Source: Spirodela intermedia (taxonomy: Eukaryota; Streptophyta; Magnoliopsida; Alismatales; Araceae). From it: DNA of 64,000 bases. A program made the translations under genes and the position numbers. The notes below the pieces were generated by a model. It was not told the origin of the DNA. It saw nothing but the letters and a program-made list of their open reading frames with translations, and searched no databases. Positions within the stretch are counted from its first letter, which is position 1. Every line of letters starts with the position of its first letter. The DNA is taken from positions 2,310,169 to 2,374,168 of the forward strand of contig LR746276.1 in NCBI GenBank assembly GCA_902729315.2, written 5' to 3'. Positions 12,845 through 24,052 of this stretch are shown here, one piece after another.

Positions 12845-13395
12845 TACGGGGCCAATTATAATATTATTAAAGTGGGGGTGAATGAAGCCATTGACAGCAT
12901 ATTTATTTCATTTTTTATTTTATTTTTCGTAACTCATGAGGGCATGTTTAATCTATGTTGAAGAGTAAACAAAGCGTATTAATTAGCCAACTAAATGACA
13001 TTTTATTCAACCAGGCGGACGCGGGGGTCATTATAATATTATTAAAGTGGAGGTAAATGAAACCCATTGAAAATAATCATTTATTTAATTTTATATTTAT
13101 TTTTTTGCCTTTTTATGCTATGCTGAATAATAAAAATGTCATTAATTAGCCAGCTCCGCCACAGGCACCACGCGGCTCCGGCGGTGAGTGACATTTTAAC
13201 TAAGTAGGGAGGTGAGTGATTATAATACTATTTAGTTGTAGGTGAATGAAGCCAAAACTGAAATCTTTAACCTTCCTAGATATGGAATATGAAATATTAA
13301 TTATTTTATCTAGACATGAAGGCGTTCTTATGCTATGCTGGAGAACAAAAAATGGCAATAATTAGCCAAAAGAAACGATATTTTGTTCAAGTACG
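12845..13395. repeat. Three diverged tandem copies of a ~175-190 bp AT-rich unit
   Basis: Each copy has an ATTATAATAYTATT core (about 12857, 13030 and 13218), followed by AGTGGRGGTRAATGAA or a variant. Further on comes a block with TATGCTATGCTG and AATTAGCCA (clear in copies 2 and 3, weaker in copy 1). The copies differ by many substitutions and small indels. A GC motif, CACCACGCGGCTCCGGCGG, lies in copy 2 at about 13168 and again outside the array at about 13465. Confidence 0.75.
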
Positions 13396-14120
13396 TAGAA
13401 GAAGAGCCTTCGCTATCTATCCAGCGAGCGGGATCTGGAGGAACCGAAGCGCGGCGGCGCACGGCACCACGCGGCTCCGGCGGGGAGCCCACGTAGCGGC
13501 GGAGAGAGAGGAAGCCCTCCGCCACGCTTCGCCACTGGCGCCCCCTGCGGCCCTCCTCGTGGTCGTCTTATTTGCCAGTTCCGGTGGTCCTCCGGCGCCG
13601 GTTGTCGCTTGCGTTGGGATCTCGTGGCGGGGGATGGGCGGGAGGGCCTGGCGGTGGGGGAGGCTTTGAGATTCCCTTCCTAAAATGATGAACAATTGCC
13701 ATGCAACGAGCGTGGTTATAATTTTTTATCCGTATCAATGAGAATGCAAATAAACAACTATGTTTCTTTTCCTTTCCTTTTTTTTTTAATTAAGATTATT
13801 GCCCAAGTTTCACGTGACCTTGAATGACGTGTGTAATGGCAAAAACATCACGACTAACTAGCTTGTGTACTGGAAAGGCATGGATTTACTCTTGTGTCAA
13901 GCTTTTAAGTTGCATACTATAATACTAGTTTTAGGATAAATGATTTTATGCTACGGATGTAAAAGATATCTATCTTCTATGAAAATTCTTAATATGATAC
14001 TTTAATGTGATCTACATCAACTTTGTTGATAAATGTGTATGCATGTGTTTTCTCTCCATCAAATAATGTACGTACATGATGATAGTACCACAATTCAAAA
14101 TGCTCCATTTTAATCCTGGT
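13396..14120. other. Intergenic sequence without recognised gene
   Basis: A GC-rich patch at 13400-13680 is open on both strands, but neither translation resembles a known protein. The rest is AT-rich. I see no RNA gene or TE terminus in it. Confidence 0.5.
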
Positions 14121-14134
14121 TTCTTCTTCTTCTT

Positions 14135-14164
<30 letters not shown>
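14121..14164. repeat. (TTC)n microsatellite
   Basis: An uninterrupted run of about 14 TTC units. Confidence 0.95.
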
Positions 14165-14165
<1 letters not shown>

Positions 14166-14234
14166 ACAGGTGGCAATTCAAGTTATGGCACTTAATGTAA
14201 ATTATGAAGTCAACATCTTTTTCACCATAAGATT

Positions 14235-14378
14235 CATGATGATAACCATGTCTTTACCAAAGGTTATTTTGAAGATGGATGGACATTTAAAGGGAAAAAG
14301 GCTTTCATTTTCCCTTTTCTTCTGCATTTCAATAAAACTATCAATGATAACCATGTCTTTACCAAAGGTTATTTTGAA
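14235..14378. repeat. 35-bp direct repeat, ~105 bp apart
   Basis: The segment ATGATAACCATGTCTTTACC plus the following AAAGGTTATTTTGAA occurs at about 14238-14272 and again at about 14343-14377 with no mismatch. It marks a local duplication in AT-rich intergenic DNA. Confidence 0.85.
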
Positions 14379-15474
14379 CAAGTTTCAATTACAAAATTTA
14401 CAGATTAAAAATTGTGCTTAAGAAGATGCTTGAAACCAGAACTACAAATGCTATTCAAATACAATATTTCAAAATGCAAGAAGTTTATATTTTCTTCAAA
14501 GAGCATAATGCATCATATTAAAAATAGTTTAGTATATCATTTTTATTTTGCAAAATATTAAAATACATCAGATAGAATCAATACATACAAAAAGTTATGT
14601 TGCATAATGTAGTAGAAAATCCAGTACATCATCAAGAATATATATGTATATGTAGAGTATATAAGGCTAGTTTTTTAGCATATGACAAGTTAGATTACAT
14701 AATAGTTTCAATCCATCATCTTAATATCTCTATACAAAGAAATCACATGTGAAAAGAAAGTATCAAATTAAATATGAAATCTAATTAGTTCCATATACTC
14801 CACTTAATATTTTGGAACATGAGAATCATATCAGAAAATAAAGAAAACTAGCATATAAAGCCCACTATCTTAGTACACTATTGAAGCATTCATTCTAATA
14901 AAGTTAGTACATGAAGTCAAATATCTCAATATAAGTGTGATATTCCGTATATTCTTGCTTATGAGTCATGCAACAGCCTAGGATCAACTATAAAACTTGG
15001 TAGCATAAGAATTCAAGGGTACTTGATAAATCTCAAAGAAAAGGCTGCACTTTTTAGGCTAGCATTGAACAATACAAAATTCAATGTTGCTTCCTATTAA
15101 AGAGTAGATAAAATAGAGCAAGATTTCTATAAATAAGAGAAAAATTGAAATGAGAAAGAAAGAGCGATGACAGGGAGTAAGATTGAAAAGGGGTGAGGCA
15201 AGACTCACCATTGGTGAACAAGACATCATTGGTAGCTCTTGGGAAAGGACAACTAGATATTCTTCATCCCAAAAATAATTGGTATCTTCTACTTTGTTCA
15301 TGTAAGTTTCATTACTGAAATTGATAATTTCTAGATGAGTTATGACACTAATTAACACCTTTGAGAATTATGTCTATTTTCTTCCCCTTTTCTGTGATCA
15401 TCTTCAATTATTTGAATTGTTCCCTTTTGAGGATATTTGTGCTTTTGTGGTAGCTGTTAACATTGTGATCTTGT

Positions 15475-15771
15475 TAAGCCCAATATTGTTGGGTTTGATA
15501 GTAGACCCATTGTGATATACTTAGAAGGAAAAAGATAAGGTTCAAGATGGTTAATGGGCTAAGTGGGGACCCATTAAGGATGGATATGTACCTTTATAGA
15601 GCAAACTAAAGGTACTTTTGGTAAAGAATTTGATTGGGAGAGCTGGGTGCTCTCAAACTTGTCTTCAATCATCTTTTAAGATTTCCTTTGAAACCCATCT
15701 ATATCCTCTTATACTTCTAAATATTCTCTCAATTTTTAATGAATCTATCAACTTGGTATTTGAGTTATGAT
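15475..15771 (+). mobile_element. Degenerate LTR end plus tRNA-Met-type primer-binding-site relic
   Basis: The stretch from about 15475 ends in CA at 15750. After A and C comes TTGGTATTTGAGTTATGATG at 15753. This resembles the TTGGTATCAGAGC sequence that primes plant LTR retrotransposons from initiator tRNA-Met, with three to four changes. The left end of the LTR is uncertain. A few codons past the site the + strand reads KNLEKDVEYLKE, a charged helical segment like the start of a gag protein, but stops follow soon. Confidence 0.4.
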
Positions 15772-17924
15772 GCTTAGTAACAAAAGGTACAAGAACTTGG
15801 AAAAAGATGTAGAATATTTGAAAGAGGTGAGCTACATACATAGATATATTAAGATCACATCAATAGAAAGCACAAGGAGAGAGGTGACACATGTAATGAC
15901 ATAGCTTACACATTGTCTAAACAACACCCAAATTGTGTAGCATAAAAACAAGGAAAGAGTCATTTTAGCAAGTGAGATAGACACTCCATCACAAGGTGAT
16001 GTGAGGGATACATGTGTTTGACCCCAAGTCAATAATGATCTGAATACAACATAATCTTAGGAGGTCAAAATTAATGTACTAATTGAGCACTCAACTACAA
16101 GTAGTATTGGAGGATGCCATCTGAAAATAACTTTTTTATCATAAAGGAATTCTCAATGGACAAACATTTTGAGTTGAACTATACTTTACTTTCCACATAA
16201 TCAGAAGTTGACAACAATTAAAATTAATTATGATCAATTTGGATAATGAAACGTTGGTGTAGTTAAGATGGATTGAGGTTTATCATATTTTCAAACATTG
16301 AGAGAACATGAAACATTGGATGCATTAGCTTTTGGATTTCAATTGGTAAATAATTAGTGAAATCAGTTTTTAAATATTAAAAAATAAAGTTTGGCAATTG
16401 ATTAGAGGAAATTTGAGTTATTATCTACAACAATGTAGAAACTTTCTGAAGAAGCTTATATATATATCACTTTCATTTAAGGTTTGAAATTCGAGTTTTA
16501 AATTGAATTGAAATTATTTAAATCTAGTAGCTTTAATACCATTATGAACACTACTATCATAGAAGTGAATAAATCATCATTAAGTTCAACTAAGAATTAC
16601 ACACCTCAAGATGGTGAAGACTAGCCCTTATTGTGTGTCAATATATTTTAATGTAAATATGGAGTTTAAAGACCAAGTAATTATTACAATTAGTGTCAAC
16701 AACATGAGTGGAAAGTCTATAGCCACAAGGGGTACATAAATACGTCAAAAGACATCCAACAATCCTTACTAAGTTGATGTTGGAGGAAAGGTAAGTAAAA
16801 CATCTCCATTTTTCTTGTGATGAAAAGTTATATTTAGAAAAATTTGTAAATGAGAATTGTAATTAATCCTAATTTAAACTAAGGATGAAAACATTAATAA
16901 ATCAAAATAAGATATAACAAGTGAGAGAATATAGACACATAAGATATAAATGAGAATTTAACATTGAAATCATTTTTAATTATATCATTAGATTAACAAG
17001 TGACAAAAAATTGACAATGTTGATCAATAGTACAATGGAAAATAATTTTATATCGTAAAAATTGGCATATGAATTGAACTTTCTATTGACGACTACTAAT
17101 TATTGAGTCACACTGCACAATAGATAGAGCTGTAAGGGGCACATTGTTTACCAAAAAATGATTTTTTAAATATAAAGTTTAAAGGTGACATAAGGAATAT
17201 GAATATCATGTTGATTATGTAGTGATTTAGGATTTGATATATAGTGATAGATTGAAAATATCATTCTGAAATTTCTAGAAAAAGATACAATTTTAACTAT
17301 TAGAGTCAACCAACAATTGTGCAAGTCAAGTGTACCAATTAAATATATTTTATATGATTTTTTTATAAGGACATGAGGTGTTCATTGGGTTTAGTTAAGT
17401 AATCAAAGATAATGTAGAAGAGATTAAAAAATATAGCTAAACCATTGAGCAATAATTGGTTACAAAATTTCATAGGAGTTTTTTATATTGTACAAAGGAT
17501 TATTCCTAACCAAGGAGTTTGACCATGGATTATACTAACTTTAGATATGTCTTTAGTTCATGTTTACCCTTATTACTCTCATCATTTCTAGAAAAGTGAG
17601 ATTGTCTACCTGTCCTTATTTAGACTCAATTTTTTGGTCTGAAAGAAAAATGCTAATTAGTGATTTTACATGGATGATAGGGGCATTAGTAAAATCACAA
17701 ATCAGATAGGTTCTTGATAAGTCTTCATTATCATGAGTTAATAATTCGTAAATAATATAGTTTTAGCCTTAACTCATTATAAATAGACTTATATTTGTGT
17801 TAAAGAATGATTTTTGGTTTTCAATTGATTAACGTGATTTTTTGGGTAATTATGTGATTTTACGATTTTTACAGTCTTACTTTTGAGATAAATGAAGAAC
17901 AAGAAATAAAAATAAAAATATTGC
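15771..17924. other. AT-rich sequence, probably retrotransposon debris
   Basis: No open frame of useful length and no recognisable domain. If the LTR end at 15750 is real, this would be the eroded internal part of that element. Nothing else could be supported. Confidence 0.4.
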
Positions 17925-17929
17925 AAAAA
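17925..17929 (-). terminator. Pol III T-run terminator
   Basis: Five Ts on the minus strand, directly after the CCCCCCA that follows the last hairpin. Two further T runs follow within 20 bp. Confidence 0.5.
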
Positions 17930-18115
17930 TGGGGGGACCCGCCGGCCAATCATGCCTGCAAGCGGGTCGGAAGCGCAGTCAGGGAGTAAGCCACGAGCAG
18001 GAGCTTGAGTGGCTTGGCTTGGGGACCGACAGAGCACGCGTACGCCACTCCCCTTCCACGTCATCGGTGGTCCAGCTGTGGGGCAAGGAGTGGTCATGCA
18101 CGTGCGAGAAGGAAC
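17925..18115 (-). ncRNA. Candidate Pol III (snRNA-type promoter) structured RNA, ~191 nt, identity unknown
   Basis: This GC-rich island in very AT-rich flanks is preceded on the minus strand by a USE and a TATA box at Pol III spacing, and it ends at TTTTT. The predicted start is G at 18115, 23 nt after TATATA. Three hairpins fold from the transcript. Hairpin 1 has arms GCACG (nt 11-15) with CGTGC (78-82) and CCACTCC (23-29) with GGAGTGG (65-71). Hairpin 2 pairs AAGCCAC with GTGGCTT. Terminal hairpin 3 pairs GACCCGC with GCGGGTC, shortly before the T run. It does not match U1-U6, U3 or 7SL as I know them, it lacks a CTAAACCC-type telomerase template, and I see no GAAAGTC box of RNase MRP. Minus-strand ORFs through it look fortuitous. 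It could be an orphan Pol III RNA or a pseudogene. Confidence 0.5.
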
Positions 18116-18138
18116 TTTGCTCAAAAAGTTAACATTAC

Positions 18139-18179
18139 TATATATTCGCTCGAAAAATCGGCATCAACTGATGTGGGAC
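18139..18179 (-). promoter_or_regulatory. Plant snRNA-type promoter: USE plus TATA box
   Basis: Read on the minus strand, GTCCCACATCA (18169-18179) matches the plant upstream sequence element RTCCCACATCG at 10 of 11 positions. After 24 nt comes TATATA (18139-18144). In plant U6/U3-type Pol III genes this spacing is about 23-26 bp, against about 33-34 bp in Pol II snRNA genes, so the spacing points to Pol III. Confidence 0.6.
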
Positions 18180-18329
18180 TAAACCCCCGTCACACCTTCC
18201 TCAGAAGAGGCGGGCGACCGGCGCGGGTTCGAATCCTCCTAGAGTCAAAATTCATATATTTTTATCTGATTATTGCGACTTTCTTGCAGATCGCCGGTGA
18301 AGGATTAAGCAACAAGAATCGCTGGATCA

Positions 18330-18720
18330 TCGGCGAAAATCACGTCAACGTGATTTGCGGAGCATTGCTACTAAAATTGTTGAACGATTCGCGATAAAAG
18401 GATCGCGAATCCATCAAGTAAATCATCTCCGATTAATCAACGAACAAGCCGTCGTCGGGAAGAGGACGATCCGCCAGGAGACTAGTCGCCACCTCCTAAG
18501 AGCGTACCAGATGCGATGAAGAGCCTCCTCTTACTGCGCGGACCTGAGGATGAAGCTCTCTAACACACGCCTCACCTCCATCCAGCTCCTCTCTGTCGGG
18601 TGACAGCCGCCGGAGAGCCGCAAAGTCGCTGTTTTTCTGCTCCGCCGGGTGACAGTCGCCGGAGACGATTCGACGACTCACTTCATTGATCTCTAGACTT
18701 CGCGAGAAGATCTAGAGATT
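18330..18720. repeat. Cluster of perfect short inverted repeats
   Basis: Three perfect 9-bp-arm palindromes. AAATCACGT/ACGTGATTT lies at 18337-18356 with a 2-nt spacer. ATTCGCGAT/ATCGCGAAT lies at 18387-18410 with a 6-nt spacer. ATCTCTAGA/TCTAGAGAT lies at 18689-18719 with a 13-nt spacer. A 20-bp direct repeat, CGGGTGACAGYCGCCGGAGA, lies at about 18597 and 18646. No open frame in the segment resembles a known protein. Confidence 0.7.
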
Positions 18721-21700
18721 GCCCATGTCGTCTTTTTCCAAAGAGAGCCTTCGAGGCCGTGGACACTGCACGACGATCCTCCCGAACGCTCAGGATTCCG
18801 GTGCATCGTCGATGCATCGCCGTCGCGACGCCTGAACTCTATTTTCCTGCTTTCAATTTAATTTACGCTTCATTTAGTGATACTTTGTGTGATTTTAATT
18901 TACCAAACTATACTTCGTTAAATTACGATTCTTCCAGCTTTTACAGATTTTAATTTGATTAATTAAGTCGTCTATAATCGCTTACGTAAGAATCACCGAG
19001 CGGAACTCTGTTTCCGCCTGATTCGCGTTCGCTGGGCGCTGACATCATCTTGACGCCTGCACCCTTATTTCCTTTTTTTTGTGAATTTTAAATATATTTC
19101 CTTTTATTTCCTAGTATAAAATTTGTAAGAAAATCGTATTCATTGAGAAAAATTCTGAATAATTACCAGATATTATATTACATCCCTGTGATTGACCTGG
19201 AAAATTAATGCTATTTTTGGAATTTTTATTGAATTATAATTTATATATTTATTTAGAAATACTTCTAAATATCCGAAAATTTGTATTTTCTAGTTTTATA
19301 AATTTTATATTTGCGTGGTTTAATATACAACGACTGAGTCACGTCAGTTCTCAATCCCTATAGTTGAAGGATTATTATATGAGTTTCACAAAGTAGAAAG
19401 AATATGTTTATAAAGTAGTAATCAAAACACACAATGTCTACTATATATTCTTAATAATATATTTAGTCTAAAAAATACTATCACATTTTAAGCCTTGATG
19501 AATTATATTTTTATTTATTTATTTAAAAAATATTAATATATTTTTTAAAGTATTAATTTATATGAAAGATCAATTAACACAATCAACATATGTCCCAAGT
19601 ATTCAAATTACTAGAGGATCACTATTTGGACATCAAGACCATGAGATATATATTTTACAACTACAAGATAGAATATCTCAAGAATTAGGAATTGACTGAT
19701 GGAGTGGAAGTGGACAAAGTAAGATAGAGGTAATGAAGAATTGTCAACACTTTACTAATAAATGAGACTTGTGATTTTTTAGCTTGATAAGTTATTATTA
19801 TTTCTTTGTGACCTAGTATAAATTTATCATTTTGCCCCTAATATAGTAACTTAAAAATAATGTCTCCTCTCATAGTTAATAAATAAACTATGCACGTCTC
19901 TACCCTCATATTTGACATTTTAAATATCCCTCCAAGAATCATTCATTCATGCCACATTATAAAAAATATTATTGATGAAGTTGGCCTAGTTCTTATTAGC
20001 CCATCAAAATAGGCCCATAGAAAAAGGTCCAATTGTCCTAACTCAAATTGAGGACTGATTCAAAAACGGGTGCAGCACTCTATGGTTCAAAATATATTTG
20101 AATTTTATGTATTTACCCTTAAAATCTCATAGTTTGATATCAAATAGATGCTCCCCATCATCCTTTCTTTGTTAGCTTTTTTCAAACAATTTGAATTGTT
20201 TTTGTGGGATGGTGGGATGAGAGAATTGGATATTAAAGTCTTTTCATGTATAAAATATTCGACAATTACAAAGTTATGTATGTTGGGTGATAAAGATTGA
20301 ATGACCATAATCTCAAATATGATAATATTCAAGAACCATAATATGAATGACCATGATCAAGGCTATTAAATGGACAACATAAGAGTCCACCAAGGCCAAC
20401 TCTATTTTTCAATGGTACTAATATAATATCCAGAATGAAATGAAAAAAAAGACATCTAGATTTCTCCTATTCTATCTCTCTCCCTCTCTTTGTACCCTTC
20501 AACTTGATGGAATTATAAATTGGGAAGGAACTAAACTAAATTCATAAGTGGGTATCAAATATAATTTGAAGTGAAGGGCTATACCTAGTTAGTCCACTTG
20601 CAGCCTCATATGAGTCATTAATAATGCCAACTCTCTCTATGAACCCCTAATCATAATTACAACCTCAAGAATTGAAATATTTTTACGGACAAGGATAATG
20701 AAACTTCTGCCAAATCATTAGACATATACTTGCCTTTAGATTTGAACCAAATACTGTCACTAAACATAATGAGCTCCTAAAGTCTATGATGAATACAAAA
20801 CTACTAGTTAACATGGAAGAGATGATGCATATTGCAGCGTGAATAGGGAAATTCATTACCTAAACATTACTCATAAAGCTATAACTATGGATCAGCTCAA
20901 CAAGAAAAGTTTCTCATACAATAATAGGATTTCTTTAGTTGTGGTCACAAAATGTCATTCTAGCCATGACATAAATCACATTCTTTTTTTCATCACTACA
21001 AATAAGAAATCCTTAAGTATATCAAACCTGGTTGAATCCTCATTATGCATGACAGCCTTTTCTAAAAGACATAAATGTAACCATGGAACATCCCCTAAGA
21101 AGGCCTTATGCATAGTAGTGACCCTAATGAATAGGATGAAACTACTAACAATGAGCCAAAAGGGAAAAAGAAAAAATGTATAGAGGTAGTGGTTTTAATT
21201 AATGGCTGGTCTCATTTGAGATTTTGAAACTATGGCTCCAATCAAATTTTATATATTCTTCAAAAATGAATCACAGTAAAGTGTGTGATTGTTAGGGATT
21301 TTTAGCCTAGCACAACTATCAAAATACCAAAGATCTTGTATGTTCTGAAAAAATAAAATCACTAAGCAACAAGTGTAAACTAAAAATGTCACTAGAGCTT
21401 CAACAAGGGAACAAAACATTCATACAAGCTAAGAAAATGATCAAGTGCATTTAAAATAATCAAGTAAAATTAAACTATAATATTTTCGTCATAAATAAGT
21501 AGTTTTAATTGGAACAATAAATGTAAGTGAATCAAGTCTAAATGTTTAGCTGGCCTTTTTAGTTTTGAATGTTTATCTAGTATGTTTTCCTTTTATGCAT
21601 GCCTCACATATATAATCTACTAAAGATCTTTGGGATTTTGATAATATGCTAAAGATTAACATGTCAAAGTGTTATATGCCAAGGATTAATATGTTCACAA

Positions 21701-21980
21701 AGGGTATTGAATGGTACACAATGGTGGTATTACATAGATGATATTAAATTACATTATAATAATATACATCAATAGTTTTCTCTTACATTCTTTTGCATTT
21801 CTTGGAAGTGATGTGTTTATTAATTATTTAATAAGTCATATTATATTTTTTCATTATATGACATTTTTTATTTAAATTGCTAAAAATAATTATTTATGAT
21901 AAAGAAGATATCATTAGAGAAATTTTAGAATAGTTCAAGCACTTATGGAGATTATTTAATTTAAATATTTTCTACAATAC
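18721..21980. other. AT-rich intergenic/TE-derived sequence without recognised gene
   Basis: Mostly AT-rich and broken by stops in all frames. One + strand frame is open at 20839-21183, but its translation resembles no family I know. No terminal repeats were identified. Confidence 0.5.
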
Positions 21981-21984
21981 TAAG

Positions 21985-23860
21985 ATTATGCTGAGACATT
22001 TTCACAAAGGATCCCTCCAAATGGAGTAATGAAGTAAAAAGAGCTTTTCATTATCTAAAATAAGTCATGAGCATCATACTAGTATTGATTTTACTGAATT
22101 TCTCTCAACCCTTTAAATTAGAAATGGATGCATTAGAGTATGGAGTGGGCACAATCTTCATGTAGAATTGTCAATCGGTGGCCTACTTTAGTCTATAGCA
22201 TGATCACCTAGAAATTGTTTGAAATTAATCTATAAAAAAAAATTGATGACAACAATTTCATGATTCTCAAGTAGAAATATTATTTGATGATGCATCCTTT
22301 TGTTATTTAACTGACCAAATCAGTTTGAAGTTTTTTTGAACAACACCAAATAAATTAAAGTACCAAAAATGATTGGCTAAAAGTTCAAAATTAAATAGCC
22401 AGAACATAGAATAGAACTGTCAATGCCCTTTCTAGGTTACCTCACCCTCATTTTATGGAGGCCATAAAATGTATTGCTTTCAAAAATTATTGATGATGTA
22501 CATCTTTTCAAAATCAAAGCAATCCAATTACAAGGATTGAATGATTGCCTGAAGTGCAAATGGTATCAAGGTATTCTCTTATATGAGAGTTGTCTAATTC
22601 TTCCTTCCACATCTGATATGATCCCTCAAATCCCACATGTCTATCATGATAATGTTATTGGATCGACTTGAGGCTGTGATCAACTTATAAATAGATTATT
22701 CTAGACTTTCATTGACAAGGGATGAAACATGCTATCAAAATTTTTGGAGCACTGTCAAACATCTAAGCACAATAACTATGAGGCCACCACTCTATTGGGT
22801 TTAATCCAACCTCTTATAATTTCTGACCATATTTAGGATGATCTCATTATGGGTTTTATAGAAGGATTGTATAACTCTCATTTTTATTAGACTCTTTTGG
22901 TAGTCATGAACATGTTAAGAAAAAATGATCATTTTACCATATCGAAGTATTTTTAAAGTTTGTGGTCAAAATCCATAAAAAAATTCATTATATTATCTCC
23001 AAGTCCAAAACCTCTTCACAATTGTATTTTAGATTGAGCTTTCTTGCCTCTAAGGCACCCACAAGCAGAGCATGACCATCCATCCCCAACCATCTGTCAC
23101 ATTGGGGTACTCAACCAAGCACCTTAAAACTTATCTTTGACGTTTCTAGTGTAATAGGTTCAAGACATGGAGTCAAAGGTTACCTTAGGTTGAATTCTGG
23201 GGTAACACGGCATTCTACTCCTATTATCATTACATTTTTTGTGACAGTTCATGGACAAGATCCCTCACCAATCCTCTTTTCTCACTCCCCTCTTCTACTT
23301 CTGTCAAAGGACCTCATTTTGACTGAGCTTAGACAACACGTTACTTGAACCCAAGTCCAAATGAGGGTCCAAGCCAACCGCATCACAAGGATGTTGAATT
23401 CAAAGATGACAATAAGCTTTTCTTAAAACTTCAGCTGCACAAGATGCTATCCTTGAAACAGGCGAATCTAGAGAGTATCTCTTGGGTATTTTGGGCCATT
23501 TTGTGTTCTTAACAAGATCAGTGCAAGTACATATAAGTTCGAGCTCTTAATCGCCGCCAAAATCTACCCAATTTTTCACGTCTCAGAGTTGAAGAAGACT
23601 TTAACTATCAATTGTTTCAGTCAACCTCTTCCGCCAGTTCTTAATAAAGACTTCCAATTGACTGTCGAACTAGAAGTTGTAGCTAGATTCGTACCACGGG
23701 CCTAATGCCTTAGAGATGCTCGTCAAATAGAAAGGCCTTCCGCACTCTCAGATTATCTGTGAACTGATGGCCATCATCCAGCACCTTTTCCGTACCTATC
23801 ACCTTCCCCGCAAGGTAGATCAGAACTACCAGCCCCGATAAGGGTCAAAACTGAGGATGC
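21985..23860 (+). mobile_element. Decayed Ty3/gypsy pol relic (RNase H to integrase C-terminus)
   Basis: Fragments appear in the family order in shifting + strand frames. KWSNEVKRAFHYLK at about 22020 and FKLEMDALEYGVGTIFM at about 22113 belong to the RNase H region. LLGLIQPLIISDH at about 22796 and DDLIMGFIEGLYNS, just after it, match the integrase segment before the DDE core. FELLIAAKIYPIFHVSELKK (about 23540-23600) matches the integrase C-terminal block, and a CHROMO-like tail follows to about 23820. Many stops and frameshifts show that it is dead. No 3' LTR was recognised between it and the polygalacturonase gene. Confidence 0.75.
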
Positions 23861-24052
23861 TTTTGGTGGGGAACTCAGTTGGGAGAGGTGGGGTCGCTCA
23901 AGAACTCGCCCTCGATTGTGTTATTTCTCTTTCTTACCTATTGGCGCTACTGTCAGTAGATATGGACTTAGAGAGCGAATGCATTTGGCGCATCGCGATT
24001 ATGCCGGAGGGTTTGATGGTGGGGAAATGTTGCACAGGAGGGTGGGGGGGTT

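Noticed and set aside
13316-13695. Overlapping + and - ORFs upstream of BCH
   Set aside because: Both strands are open because of GC content; no similarity and no gene structure.
18176-18188. ACTAAACCCCC, telomere-template-like
   Set aside because: It lies on the plus strand upstream of the promoter elements, outside the predicted transcript, so it does not make the RNA a telomerase RNA.
18222-18240. GGTTCGAATCC, as in a tRNA T-arm or Pol III B box
   Set aside because: The flanking bases do not form a 5-bp T-stem and no D-arm, anticodon arm or acceptor pairing is visible upstream, so no tRNA call is justified.
22627-22640. AATCCCACATGTC, USE-like
   Set aside because: Mismatched at the end of the element and no TATA box at either spacing.
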